A stretch of DNA of 64,000 nucleotides, from contig NZ_JALJWV010000001.1 in the NCBI RefSeq assembly GCF_024169655.1, positions 2,919,001 through 2,983,000 of the forward strand, in the 5' to 3' direction. Position 1 is the first letter of the stretch. Each line of letters begins with the position of its first letter. Below are positions 57,438 through 64,000 of the stretch, piece after piece. This DNA comes from Pseudomonas marginalis. Its GTDB lineage: Bacteria; Pseudomonadota; Gammaproteobacteria; Pseudomonadales; Pseudomonadaceae. The notes beneath the pieces were generated by a model, which had not been told where the DNA came from, did no database searches, and saw only the letters and a list, made by a program, of their open reading frames with translations. The position numbers and the translations under genes are program-made.

Positions 57438-57459
57438 CGGGTTGATTTTTGTCAACCCG
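57438..57459. promoter_or_regulatory. Anr/Dnr box 1 (extended palindrome)
   Basis: The core TTGATTTTTGTCAA at 57442-57455 fits TTGAT-N4-ATCAA with one mismatch. It is extended to 8-bp perfect arms CGGGTTGA (57438-57445) and TCAACCCG (57452-57459). It lies 117 bp upstream of the nitroreductase ATG. Confidence 0.65.
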
Positions 57460-57498
57460 GCGACAGTCAGTGAACGCGTCGGCCGGGGTGTGACTTTG

Positions 57499-57512
57499 TT
57501 GATAAAAGTCAA
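57499..57512. promoter_or_regulatory. Anr/Dnr box 2
   Basis: TTGATAAAAGTCAA, one mismatch to TTGAT-N4-ATCAA, centred 67 bp before the nitroreductase start and 57 bp downstream of box 1. With an activation site at -41.5, transcription would start near 57547, just before the AGGAGAG ribosome site. Confidence 0.7.
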
Positions 57513-57572
57513 CCTGGCCGCAGGCACTTCAGAGAAGCATGCAAGTACCGTCGACGTGAGAGGAGAGCCCCC

Positions 57573-58133
57573 ATGAACGTAACCAAGGCAATCGCCGGCC
57601 GGCGCTCGACACGTGACTACACGCCAGAACCGGTCGATGAAAAACTCATTTTTCGCCTGATCGATGCCGCCGCCCAGGCGCCCAGCGCGATGAACCAACA
57701 GCCCTGGACGTTCACGGTGATCCGCGACCAGGCACTGCTGGAGCGGATTTCCCGTGAAGCCCGGGCCTGGACGCTCGCCACCACGCCCGCCGGAACGCAC
57801 TCCAGCCACTTCCAAGCGTTGCTCAGCGAGGAAAGTTTTCAGATTTTCTACCATGCGCCGGTCCTGGTGCTGATCTCGGGCAACGCGCCCAATCAGTGGA
57901 TTGTCGAAGACTGTGCCTTGGCGGCCGAGAACCTGATGCTCGCGGCGCATGCCGAGGGGCTCGGGACGTGCTGGATCGGTTTCGCCCATGGCTTTCTGAA
58001 TACGCCGCAGGGTAAGCAGGCGCTGGGCCTGCCCGCCGAGTGGACGCCCGTGGCACCGATTATCGTGGGGCATCCGAAGTCGGTGCCTGCGCCCATCGTT
58101 CACAAGGCCCCAGAGATCCATTGGATAGGCTGA
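57573..58133 (+). CDS. Nitroreductase-family flavoprotein
   Basis: A 186-residue FMN-dependent oxidoreductase. RRSTRDYTPEPVD at the N-terminus binds FMN phosphate; QAPSAMNQQPWTF and ENLMLAAHAEGLGTCWIG are family signatures. It is shorter than NfsB, similar to the small nitroreductases. Substrate unknown; such enzymes reduce nitro compounds or quinones with NAD(P)H. AGGAGAG precedes the ATG. Two Anr-type boxes upstream suggest low-oxygen induction. Confidence 0.92.
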   Translation: MNVTKAIAGRRSTRDYTPEPVDEKLIFRLIDAAAQAPSAMNQQPWTFTVIRDQALLERISREARAWTLATTPAGTHSSHFQALLSEESFQIFYHAPVLVLISGNAPNQWIVEDCALAAENLMLAAHAEGLGTCWIGFAHGFLNTPQGKQALGLPAEWTPVAPIIVGHPKSVPAPIVHKAPEIHWIG

Positions 58134-58187
58134 TGCGCCAGGCAGGGCTACCGTTGATCCAGCGGCTGGCCGGTATCTCGGTTTTCT

Positions 58188-58201
58188 GACGTGGATCAGA
58201 T
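58188..58201. promoter_or_regulatory. Weak Anr-like box upstream of Spy-like gene
   Basis: CTGACGTGGATCAG: TGA and TCA cores with correct spacing, but both outer T/A positions differ. It ends 58 bp before the ATG, the same distance range as the other boxes here. A perfect GCCCGCC-A-GGCGGGC palindrome follows at 58205-58219. Confidence 0.45.
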
Positions 58202-58259
58202 CGCCCGCCAGGCGGGCTCCTATGCTCGGATTGAACCCACGATGTTGAGATGAGTTGAA

Positions 58260-58847
58260 ATGAAAAAATCACGCTTGATGGGTCAGTGCTTGTTGATCGC
58301 GGCCAGTGCTCTGCTGTTGCCGTCCACTGGCGCCTTTGCCAACCCTGCGATGCCAGGGCCAGGGCCGGGCGGCATGTTCCATCACGCCTCGAGTTTCGAT
58401 TGGGTCAAGCATACGCAGCAGACCCTGGACGAACTCAAGGGCAAGCTCAGTCTCAAGCCGGAGCAAATGCCCGCCTGGGAAACCTGGGCCACGGGCGTCA
58501 TCGCAGACGCCAATCAGCAAATGGAAAAAGGCAACGCAGCCGATACTGACAAGGCGAGTGCCAGACAAGCGCTGAAGGACGAAACCACGCCGCAAAGAAT
58601 GGCAAAAGGCATAGAGCGCCTGCGAGCGCAAACCACTTGGATGCAGGCGAAACTGGTCCGTCTGGACGCTGCGCAGGCACGCACGCAAACCTTTTATGAC
58701 GCCCTCGATGCCCCGCAAAAAACCATCTTCGATCTGTTCTGGACTGTGATGCACCACCGGGTCGCCGATCAGGACGGTTGGCAGATGCCCATGCACATGG
58801 CATGGCCGCAAGGGTGCGGCGCGTCCGGCCAGATGGACCAACCGTAA
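58260..58847 (+). CDS. Spy/CpxP-like periplasmic protein (LTxxQ family)
   Basis: A 195-residue exported protein. The signal peptide is about 1-27 (LLIAASALLLPSTGAFA). The mature part is helical with an LSLKPEQMPAWETW motif of LTxxQ type near 62-75 and a C-terminal helix DAPQKTIFDLFW. Spy and CpxP are envelope-stress chaperones; whether this one acts as such is unknown. The N-terminal mature part is Pro/Gly/Met rich. It is followed after 30 bp by another exported protein gene. Confidence 0.8.
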   Translation: MKKSRLMGQCLLIAASALLLPSTGAFANPAMPGPGPGGMFHHASSFDWVKHTQQTLDELKGKLSLKPEQMPAWETWATGVIADANQQMEKGNAADTDKASARQALKDETTPQRMAKGIERLRAQTTWMQAKLVRLDAAQARTQTFYDALDAPQKTIFDLFWTVMHHRVADQDGWQMPMHMAWPQGCGASGQMDQP

Positions 58848-58877
58848 CGCTACTCGTGATCCTCCTGGGTAAACATC

Positions 58878-59270
58878 ATGAACAGTGACTCGGTAAAACA
58901 GTGTGTGCTGACAGGGTTCATCCTGATGGCGGTCGCCGTTGCATTGCCGGCGCATGCCGCGCCGCACGGCGGCGGTCATGGGGGCGGGCCAGGCTGGTGG
59001 GGCTTTGGTCTCGGCCTGGGGTTGGGTTGGGAAGCCGCGCGGATCGCCACCCCGTATTACTACCCGACGTACCCGGTTTATTACTATCCCGCCCCGGCTT
59101 ACTACTACCCACCCAGCCCGCCGACGGTGGTGGTCGAGCCCCCGCCCGGCGCGACCGCGCCATCTGCCTGGTACTACTGCGATTCGGCCAACGGCTATTA
59201 CCCGACCGTGCGCCAGTGTCCTGAGGGATGGCGCATGGTTCCCGCGACGCCGCCAGGGCCTATACGTTAA
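58878..59270 (+). CDS. Small exported Tyr/Pro-rich protein, function unknown
   Basis: A 130-residue protein. A signal peptide (about 1-28, MAVAVALPAHA) is followed by a Gly/His/Trp-rich stretch with the glycine-rich hydrophobic segment GFGLGLGLGW. Repeated YYYP motifs come next, and then a C-terminal WYYCDSANGYYPTVRQCPEGW motif with two cysteines that is common in small envelope proteins of Gram-negative bacteria. Start at 58878. The function is not known. It lies between the Spy-like gene and the universal stress gene and is probably co-transcribed with the former. Confidence 0.8.
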   Translation: MNSDSVKQCVLTGFILMAVAVALPAHAAPHGGGHGGGPGWWGFGLGLGLGWEAARIATPYYYPTYPVYYYPAPAYYYPPSPPTVVVEPPPGATAPSAWYYCDSANGYYPTVRQCPEGWRMVPATPPGPIR

Positions 59271-59320
59271 GTCCCTCTTACGTGTGGGTTGTGCTTTTCA
59301 TTCCTCTCTGGAGCCCGATC

Positions 59321-60205
59321 ATGAGCCAATACAAACGCCTGTTACTGATCATCAACCCCGCCCTGCGTGATTCCCCGACGATCAGCCATGCGGCCGCCCT
59401 GGCCAAGGCCAGTGGCGCGAGCTTACATATTGCTGCGCTGACAACACCGTTGGACATCCTGTCGCTACTGGCCGAAGACGTGCGGGAAAAGGCCCGGGCC
59501 AGCTACCTCCAAGACCACCGCGACTGGCTGGACAACCAAACCAACAATCTGCGCGCGCTGGGGCTCGACGTGACGTCGCAGGTGACCTGGGCCTCTGACC
59601 TCAAGCAAGACATCCTGGATTACGTCACGGAGACGCAGCCCGATCTCCTGATCAAGCAAGTGCAGCACGAGTCGGCGCTCAAACGCGCGTTCTTCACCCC
59701 GCTGGACTGGCAGTTGCTGCGCGAGTGCCCGATTCCGGTCTATCTGGTCGGCGGTGGCGGCCATGCGTTGCCGCGCATCGTGTTGGCAGCGGTTGATGTG
59801 GCGGATGCTCAACAGGTAAACGGCGCGTTGAACCAACGTATCATTGAGCAGGCCACCAGCCTGGCGCTGCAATGCGATGCCGAGCTGCACCTGCTGTACG
59901 CCTGTGATATGTCCGCGATCTACATGGGCGACATGGGCGGCATGGCCCTTTCCAATCTCAGTAAGGAACTGGCGAGTACCGAGAAAAACAACCTTCTCGA
60001 ACTGGCGCGAAACTATGGCGTCCCTTCCGATCGTCATCACTTCGTGTTGGGTAACCCCGTCGCGGTGTTGAGTCAATTCGCCAAGGAACATTCGGTGGAT
60101 GTGATCGTGATGGGCCGGGTCCAGTACCACGGCATCGAGAAGCTGCTGGGCAGTACCACTGAACACATCCTCTACCAGGTGCCGTGCGGTGTGCTGGCGG
60201 TCTAG
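59321..60205 (+). CDS. Tandem universal stress protein
   Basis: A 294-residue protein with two Usp domains (about 1-145 and 155-292). The second has VLAAVDVADAQQVN and a nucleotide-loop-like VMGRVQYHGIEKLLGSTTEHIL, ending VPCGVLAV. Such tandem (UspE-like) proteins are induced under oxygen limitation in Pseudomonas. TGGAG stands 8 bases before the ATG at 59321; longer frames overlap the upstream gene. The phosphoribosyltransferase gene follows after 44 bp. Confidence 0.93.
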   Translation: MSQYKRLLLIINPALRDSPTISHAAALAKASGASLHIAALTTPLDILSLLAEDVREKARASYLQDHRDWLDNQTNNLRALGLDVTSQVTWASDLKQDILDYVTETQPDLLIKQVQHESALKRAFFTPLDWQLLRECPIPVYLVGGGGHALPRIVLAAVDVADAQQVNGALNQRIIEQATSLALQCDAELHLLYACDMSAIYMGDMGGMALSNLSKELASTEKNNLLELARNYGVPSDRHHFVLGNPVAVLSQFAKEHSVDVIVMGRVQYHGIEKLLGSTTEHILYQVPCGVLAV

Positions 60206-60249
60206 GACCGTAAACGTCCTGTGCAATGAAACGACAGATGAGGTGCCCC

Positions 60250-60939
60250 ATGACTCATAGCCCTTCGCTGCAAACGCTCTGGCAGGATCGGTCGGTGGCC
60301 GGACAAGGTCTGGTGGAACCGCTGCTCAGATACGCCCGTCGCCCCGATGTCATCGTCCTCGCCGTGCCGCGGGGTGGCGTCCCTGTGGCGTATGAGGTGG
60401 CCACTGCCTTGCACGTGCGTCTGGACCTCCTCGTAGTACGCAAGCTCGGCATTCCATCCCAGCCCGAGTTCGCCATGGGCGCCATCGCCAGTGGCGGTAT
60501 CCACCTTCGCAATGAAGAGGTGCTGCGGGCTCATTCGATTGATCAAGGCAGCTATGACGCCGTGGTCGCCCAGGAAACGCGTGAGTTAACGCGCCGTGAA
60601 CAGGTTTACCGCGGCACGCGGGCGCCGTTGCAACTGAAGGATCAGGTGGTCATCCTGATCGATGACGGCCTGGCCACGGGGGCCTCGATGCGCGCCGCGA
60701 TCCAGGCGGTGCAGTTGCAGGCCCCGGCGCGTATCGTCGTGGCGGTGCCGGTCGCGCCGCTGGATACGGTGGAGACCCTGCGCTGCATCGTCAATGAAGT
60801 GATCTGCCCGTTGATTCCTGAGCGGATGATGTCCATCGGTTACTGGTACTCGAGTTTCCCCCAGACCACCGATGAAGACGTCATTGAATTATTGCAGCGG
60901 GCCTGGCAGCGCGAATCGGCGGAAGGACGCTCGGTGTAG
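60250..60939 (+). CDS. Phosphoribosyltransferase-domain protein
   Basis: A 229-residue protein with a type I PRTase fold. Features are VIVLAVPRGGVPVAYEVA, LDLLVVRKLGIPSQPEFAMGAI, and the PRPP loop VILIDDGLATGASM. The family (often annotated ComF-like or phosphoribosyltransferase) occurs next to stress and Usp genes, and its substrate is unknown. Start at 60250 has GAGGTG 5 bases upstream; the ATG at 60226 has a poorer site. Confidence 0.9.
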   Translation: MTHSPSLQTLWQDRSVAGQGLVEPLLRYARRPDVIVLAVPRGGVPVAYEVATALHVRLDLLVVRKLGIPSQPEFAMGAIASGGIHLRNEEVLRAHSIDQGSYDAVVAQETRELTRREQVYRGTRAPLQLKDQVVILIDDGLATGASMRAAIQAVQLQAPARIVVAVPVAPLDTVETLRCIVNEVICPLIPERMMSIGYWYSSFPQTTDEDVIELLQRAWQRESAEGRSV

Positions 60940-61049
60940 ACGCGTCGCGACCTGTGAGCCTTACACGCCGAACGGAAAGGTTTCGTCTTCGGGTTCCCAG
61001 ACAGTGCAGCGCCTCATTAATCGAGTTACACCCCGCCCCAGGCGAATCA

Positions 61050-61063
61050 TTGAGTTTTGTCAA
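61050..61063. promoter_or_regulatory. Anr-like box upstream of cytochrome c gene
   Basis: TTGAGTTTTGTCAA, 8 of 10 conserved positions of TTGAT-N4-ATCAA, 80 bp before the cytochrome ATG. Spacing is similar to the other boxes of this cluster. Confidence 0.6.
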
Positions 61064-61143
61064 TAAAGCCTGCACGGCCTTGAGCGAAGGTGTCTGGACC
61101 CGGTACGCGCTGGCGACCGACGCTGCTCATGGAGGCTTGTGAT

Positions 61144-61788
61144 ATGAGGTGCTCTATCAACCGATCACACCTGACGCTTGCCCTCTGTGCTGTGGTCCTT
61201 ATGGGCTGTTCCGGCACCCGCGATCGGGCAGCGCAAAACACCGCGTCCATGCCCGCGCTTGCCTTGGTAAACGACGTGTGTTCCCTATGCCATGGGCTGA
61301 CGGGGGAGTCGGTCGCGCCGCTGTTTCCTAAATTGGCCGGCCAGCAAAAAGACTACCTGAAGCAGCAGTTGACTGATTTCAAAGGCCATGTGCGCATGGA
61401 TAAAGCCTCGATTCAGTACATGTGGGGCTTTACCCATTTGACCGAATCGCAGATCACTGAACTGGCGGACTATTTTTCAAAACAGCGGCCCATGCAAGCA
61501 GAAGCCGAAACGCCTGACGCGCGGGGCGAATTGATCTTTCGCCACGGCGTGCCTGAATCCGGCATCGCACAGTGCAGCGCCTGCCATGGCGCCGAAGGCC
61601 GGGGCCATGGCCAGACCCCGCGCGTGGCAGGTCAGCATGCCGCCTACCTGATTCGCCAGATCCAGGTGTTTCAACAGGCCGACCTGCGTGAGCGGGGTGA
61701 TCTGACGAGTCAGATTGCGCATACGTTGTCGGACGCCGATAGCGAGGCTGTCGCACGTTACATGGCGCGGCTGGGTACGACGGAATAA
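61144..61788 (+). CDS. Di-heme cytochrome c (c4-like), lipoprotein
   Basis: A 214-residue exported cytochrome. The signal peptide ends in a lipobox (VLMGC-SG). Two heme-binding CxxCH motifs, CSLCH (near 51-55) and CSACH (near 152-156), each have an axial Met candidate downstream. The gene has the two-domain layout of cytochrome c4, the donor to cbb3-type oxidases in pseudomonads. ATG at 61144 has GGAGG upstream. The Anr-like box fits expression at low oxygen. Confidence 0.92.
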   Translation: MRCSINRSHLTLALCAVVLMGCSGTRDRAAQNTASMPALALVNDVCSLCHGLTGESVAPLFPKLAGQQKDYLKQQLTDFKGHVRMDKASIQYMWGFTHLTESQITELADYFSKQRPMQAEAETPDARGELIFRHGVPESGIAQCSACHGAEGRGHGQTPRVAGQHAAYLIRQIQVFQQADLRERGDLTSQIAHTLSDADSEAVARYMARLGTTE

Positions 61789-61836
61789 GGACGGGGTGTC
61801 GCTCGCTGAGTGCTGTGCGTGAATGTTGGTCGAAAG

Positions 61837-61850
61837 TTGACAAAAATCAG
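61837..61850. promoter_or_regulatory. Anr-like box upstream of small lipoprotein gene
   Basis: TTGACAAAAATCAG, 8 of 10 conserved positions, 75 bp before the ATG. It resembles box 1 read on the opposite strand. Confidence 0.55.
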
Positions 61851-61925
61851 TGCCCCGCATCGACGGCGCCGGATACTGGAACCGTAGCCGGAGCTTTCCA
61901 GCTACGACCCTCAAGGAGAATACCC

Positions 61926-62180
61926 ATGAATATGCGTTTACCCGTAGCGTTGCTCAGCGTCCTCATGGCGCTGTCGGCTGGTTGCAGTAACAAGCCGGCC
62001 AAAGAAGTGGATGCACGCCTGGACGCCGCCCAAAGCACCGCGCTGTCGGCACAAGCAAGGGCTGATGAAGCCTACTCGAAAGCCGAACAGGCGGCGGCGG
62101 CGGCCAATCAGGCGCAACAGACGGCCGATCAAGCCAATGAGCGCGCCAGCCGGATGCTCGAAAAGGCAAGCCGCAAGTAG
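61926..62180 (+). CDS. OprI-like small outer-membrane lipoprotein
   Basis: An 84-residue lipoprotein. Signal peptide with lipobox LSAGC-SN (Cys near 20), then an Ala-rich heptad coiled coil ([40 protein letters not shown]) ending KASRK. This is the alanine-zipper architecture of OprI/Lpp, and the terminal Lys could be linked to peptidoglycan. The ATG at 61926 has AGGAG 8 bases upstream. The main oprI gene is probably elsewhere; this looks like an accessory, oxygen-responsive copy. Confidence 0.85.
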   Translation: MNMRLPVALLSVLMALSAGCSNKPAKEVDARLDAAQSTALSAQARADEAYSKAEQAAAAANQAQQTADQANERASRMLEKASRK

Positions 62181-62372
62181 TGAACGGTTGCAGCACCCGA
62201 CACGTCGTCGGGTTTGCTGCCAGGCAGTCGCAGGGTTGCCAGCAACGCGTGCCGGGCAGGGGAGGAGACGTCATGAATACCGTCCCACGACTGCCGCCAA
62301 TCATCCCGCCCCGTGACGATCAATGGGCAGGACATCTGGCGCCTGAGCGCCTTCCAATGAACCGCGGCAGAT

Positions 62373-62407
62373 AAAAAAAGCCCCTTGTCGGTTTCCCGCC
62401 AAGGGGC
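62373..62407 (-). terminator. Intrinsic terminator of hsp20
   Basis: Read on the minus strand GCCCCTTG...CAAGGGGC (arms 62400-62407 and 62380-62387) is followed by TTTTTTT (62373-62379). It is a strong rho-independent terminator, 16 bp beyond the hsp20 stop codon. Confidence 0.9.
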
Positions 62408-62422
62408 CGTGCAGCCCGGAAT

Positions 62423-62965
62423 TCACTCGCCTTTGATGGGCACGACTTTGTCCGCTTTCATGGCTTCAGGCTTTTTCGGCAACGAGATGCTCAGTAGGCC
62501 TTTACTGAACCTCGCGTCGATCTTGTCGGCGTCAATACCTTTGGGCAGGTTGAATACCCGTTCGAAGGAACCGTAGTGACGTTCGCTCAGGTGGTAGCCT
62601 TTGCGTTTTTCTTCCTTGTCCTCGTGTTTCTCGCCTTTGATGATCAGGCTGCCGTTGGACAGTTTGATCTCAATGTCTTTCTGATCCATACCGGGGACTT
62701 CGGCGGTGATTTCGTAGCTTTTTTCTTTCTCGGTGATGTCCACGGCAGGCATGCCATGGCCGATCAGCTCGCGACGCCAGAACGGTTCAACGTCGAACAG
62801 CCCGCGACCGAAGGGCGACAGGCTGGTACCGCGATTGAAGTCATCGAACAGGTGGTCGACCTGTTGCCGCAGTTTTTCCAGCGGTCGCCACAGGTCAGTC
62901 GTCATGGCGTGCTGGTCGGCTTTGTGTTCGGCAGTGACCGGCATTTTTTTTGCGGAATTGCTCAT
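62423..62965 (-). CDS. Hsp20-family small heat-shock chaperone
   Basis: A 180-residue Hsp20. The alpha-crystallin domain is about 75-165 (AVDITEKEKSYEITAEVPGM, LIIKGEKHEDKE, GSFERVFNLPKGID, FSKGLLSISLPK), and the N-terminal arm is helical. The C-terminal tail ends VVPIKGE without a clear I-x-I motif. It holds unfolding proteins in an ATP-independent way. ATG at 62965 has AGGAG upstream; the frame extends further but those codons lie in the leader. A local stem may mask the ribosome site. Confidence 0.94.
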   Translation of the reverse strand: MSNSAKKMPVTAEHKADQHAMTTDLWRPLEKLRQQVDHLFDDFNRGTSLSPFGRGLFDVEPFWRRELIGHGMPAVDITEKEKSYEITAEVPGMDQKDIEIKLSNGSLIIKGEKHEDKEEKRKGYHLSERHYGSFERVFNLPKGIDADKIDARFSKGLLSISLPKKPEAMKADKVVPIKGE

Positions 62966-62991
62966 CTTTCGGTACTCCTCTTCAGATAGAA

Positions 62992-63025
62992 GGCAGGCAG
63001 CAGAACGCTCTCTGCGCGGCCTGCC
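62992..63025 (-). other. Stem-loop between APC permease and hsp20
   Basis: GGCAGGC (62992-62998) and GCCTGCC (63019-63025), perfect 7-bp arms. On the minus strand it is followed by TTCTATCT, a short T-rich stretch, then the hsp20 ribosome site. It may be a weak terminator or processing site separating the permease and hsp20. Confidence 0.45.
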
Positions 63026-63043
63026 AGGACAGAACACGGGGCC

Positions 63044-64000
63044 TTACATGGTCAGCGTCCCCGACCACAGCATCCAGCCGGCATACGCCGCAGCCGCCCA
63101 GATAATGATCAACAGGCCGGTCTCAGGGCCGCTGAGCGGTTGTCCCTGACGGGCGCGCAGGGTGCCCAGGTAGATCAACGAACCGGGGGCGTAGAGGAGG
63201 GCGCTGAGCAGCATGTATTTAGGCCCGGCGGCGTAGAGCAACCATACGCAATACAGCGTGGCGACTACCGCGATGGCCATGTCGCGCAGTTGCAGGCCGC
63301 GATGGCCGGCGTAGGTGTCACCCTTCCAGGTCAACTTCAGCGCATACAGACCGCTGAACAGGTACGGCAACAGAATCATCGAGGTGGCCAGGGAGATCAG
63401 CGCCAGATAGCTGGCACTCGAATACAAGGTCAGCAGCAGGAACAACTGAATGCAGCCGTTGGTCAGCCACAGCGCATTGGCCGGCGCGCCTTGGGTGTTT
63501 TCCACGCCAAGCGCGACAGGCATGACCTTTTCCTTGGCGGGCGTGAACACCGACTCGGCCGCCAGCAGCGTCCAGGCGAGCAGGGCTCCGCCGACCGAAA
63601 CGATCAGGCCGATGCTGATCAGCACCGCGCCCCACGGCCCGGCGGCGGCCTGCAGTACGCCAGCCATCGACGGGTTTTTCAAGGCCGCGAGTTCCGGTTG
63701 TTTGAGAATGCCCAGCGACAGCAAGGACACCGCAATCAGCAGCAACAGCGTGATGACAAAACCGATTACCGTGGCCCGCCCGACATTGACACGCTCCGCC
63801 GCCCGGGCGGAAAACACGTTGGCGCCTTCGATCCCGATAAACACCCAAACGGTGACCAGCATCGTGCTTTTGACTTGATCAAGCGTACTGCCCAATGCCG
63901 GCGAGCCCCAGAAGTCGACAGTGAACGTTTCACGCTGGAACGCGGCGATCACCAGGCCGATGAACAACAGTAACGGCACGATCTTCGCGACAGTCGTCAA
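63044..64000 (-). CDS. Basic amino-acid/polyamine antiporter (APC family, ArcD-like), C-terminal part
   Basis: The frame runs off the end of the window, so about the first third of the gene is missing; the 318 residues seen include roughly eight TM segments. Features are WVFIGIEGANVFSARAAERVNVGRATVIGF, typical of the arginine/ornithine antiporter branch of the APC family, and VGGALLAWTLLAAESVFTPAKEK. No arcA follows at its 3' end; instead hsp20 follows after 78 bp. It is therefore not the usual arcDABC operon, and the substrate is uncertain. Confidence 0.88.
   Translation of the reverse strand: MTTVAKIVPLLLFIGLVIAAFQRETFTVDFWGSPALGSTLDQVKSTMLVTVWVFIGIEGANVFSARAAERVNVGRATVIGFVITLLLLIAVSLLSLGILKQPELAALKNPSMAGVLQAAAGPWGAVLISIGLIVSVGGALLAWTLLAAESVFTPAKEKVMPVALGVENTQGAPANALWLTNGCIQLFLLLTLYSSASYLALISLATSMILLPYLFSGLYALKLTWKGDTYAGHRGLQLRDMAIAVVATLYCVWLLYAAGPKYMLLSALLYAPGSLIYLGTLRARQGQPLSGPETGLLIIIWAAAAYAGWMLWSGTLTM

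Noticed and set aside
57438..57459. Intrinsic terminator of the outer-membrane factor gene
   Set aside because: The palindrome is a good stem, but no T-run follows and it lies 143 bp after the stop; its core matches an Anr box far better.
63044..64000. arcD of an arginine deiminase operon (arcDABC)
   Set aside because: The protein resembles the ArcD branch, but the gene downstream of it is hsp20, not arcA, so the operon assignment cannot be made.
1..64000. CRISPR arrays, IS elements, integrases, tRNA or rRNA genes
   Set aside because: None was recognised: no regularly spaced repeats, no transposase or integrase proteins, and no tRNA-like cloverleaf seen by eye.

Overview
The window looks like a chromosomal segment of a fluorescent-group Pseudomonas. 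The evidence is the GC-rich coding bias, the very close Pseudomonas-type Che, T6SS and RND proteins, Anr-type TTGAT-N4-ATCAA boxes, and the accessory mix of chemosensory, T6SS, efflux and low-oxygen genes. No tRNA, rRNA, CRISPR array, IS element or phage gene was seen.

Region 1 (1-19.4 kb) is signalling. It opens with the 3' end of a sensor kinase and its receiver-only partner. Convergent to them is a minus-strand MCP-CheW-CheR module. A 1-kb non-coding interval follows, holding a sigma-54 promoter with a possible short RNA and a paired palindrome. A five-PAS NarL-type histidine kinase and LuxR-type regulator lead into a complete chemosensory operon: membrane-anchored MCP, CheY, STAS protein, CheA, MCP with duplicated HAMP-like units, two CheW, CheR, CheD and CheB. 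Both full-length MCPs end in an F-x-x-F motif of the CheR-tether type. The two CheR proteins are close paralogues, so the small and large clusters probably belong to one pathway. The gap between the LuxR regulator and the operon carries three copies of the heptamer TAGGGAT.

Region 2 (19.5-22.6 kb) is an MFS metabolite:proton symporter, a convergent AraC regulator and a non-coding stretch with strong inverted repeats.

Region 3 (22.6-50.6 kb) is a complete type VI secretion locus: tssA-B-C, hcp, tssE-F-G-H, vgrG, a five-gene insert (DUF2169/pentapeptide fusion, second pentapeptide protein, DUF3540, DUF4150 PAAR-like, then tssJ), tssK-L-M. It ends with a hybrid sensor kinase and a LuxR-type regulator that are translationally coupled to tssM. 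No recognisable toxin/immunity pair is present. The DUF2169-pentapeptide-DUF3540-DUF4150 cassette and the low-GC VgrG tail are the places to look for cargo or cargo-loading functions.

Region 4 (50.7-57.3 kb) is an RND multidrug efflux system. Adaptor and permease are on the minus strand, and a TetR repressor and the outer-membrane factor are on the plus strand. Two overlapping sigma-70-type promoters fire away from a 120-bp divergent gap, and a near-identical 22-bp site sits at each predicted start.

Region 5 (57.3-64 kb) is a low-oxygen/stress island: nitroreductase, Spy-like periplasmic protein, Tyr/Pro-rich secreted protein, tandem universal stress protein, phosphoribosyltransferase, di-heme cytochrome c lipoprotein, OprI-like lipoprotein, Hsp20 and a partial basic amino-acid antiporter. 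Five Anr/Dnr-like boxes lie 58-117 bp upstream of four of these genes, which suggests one oxygen-responsive regulon.
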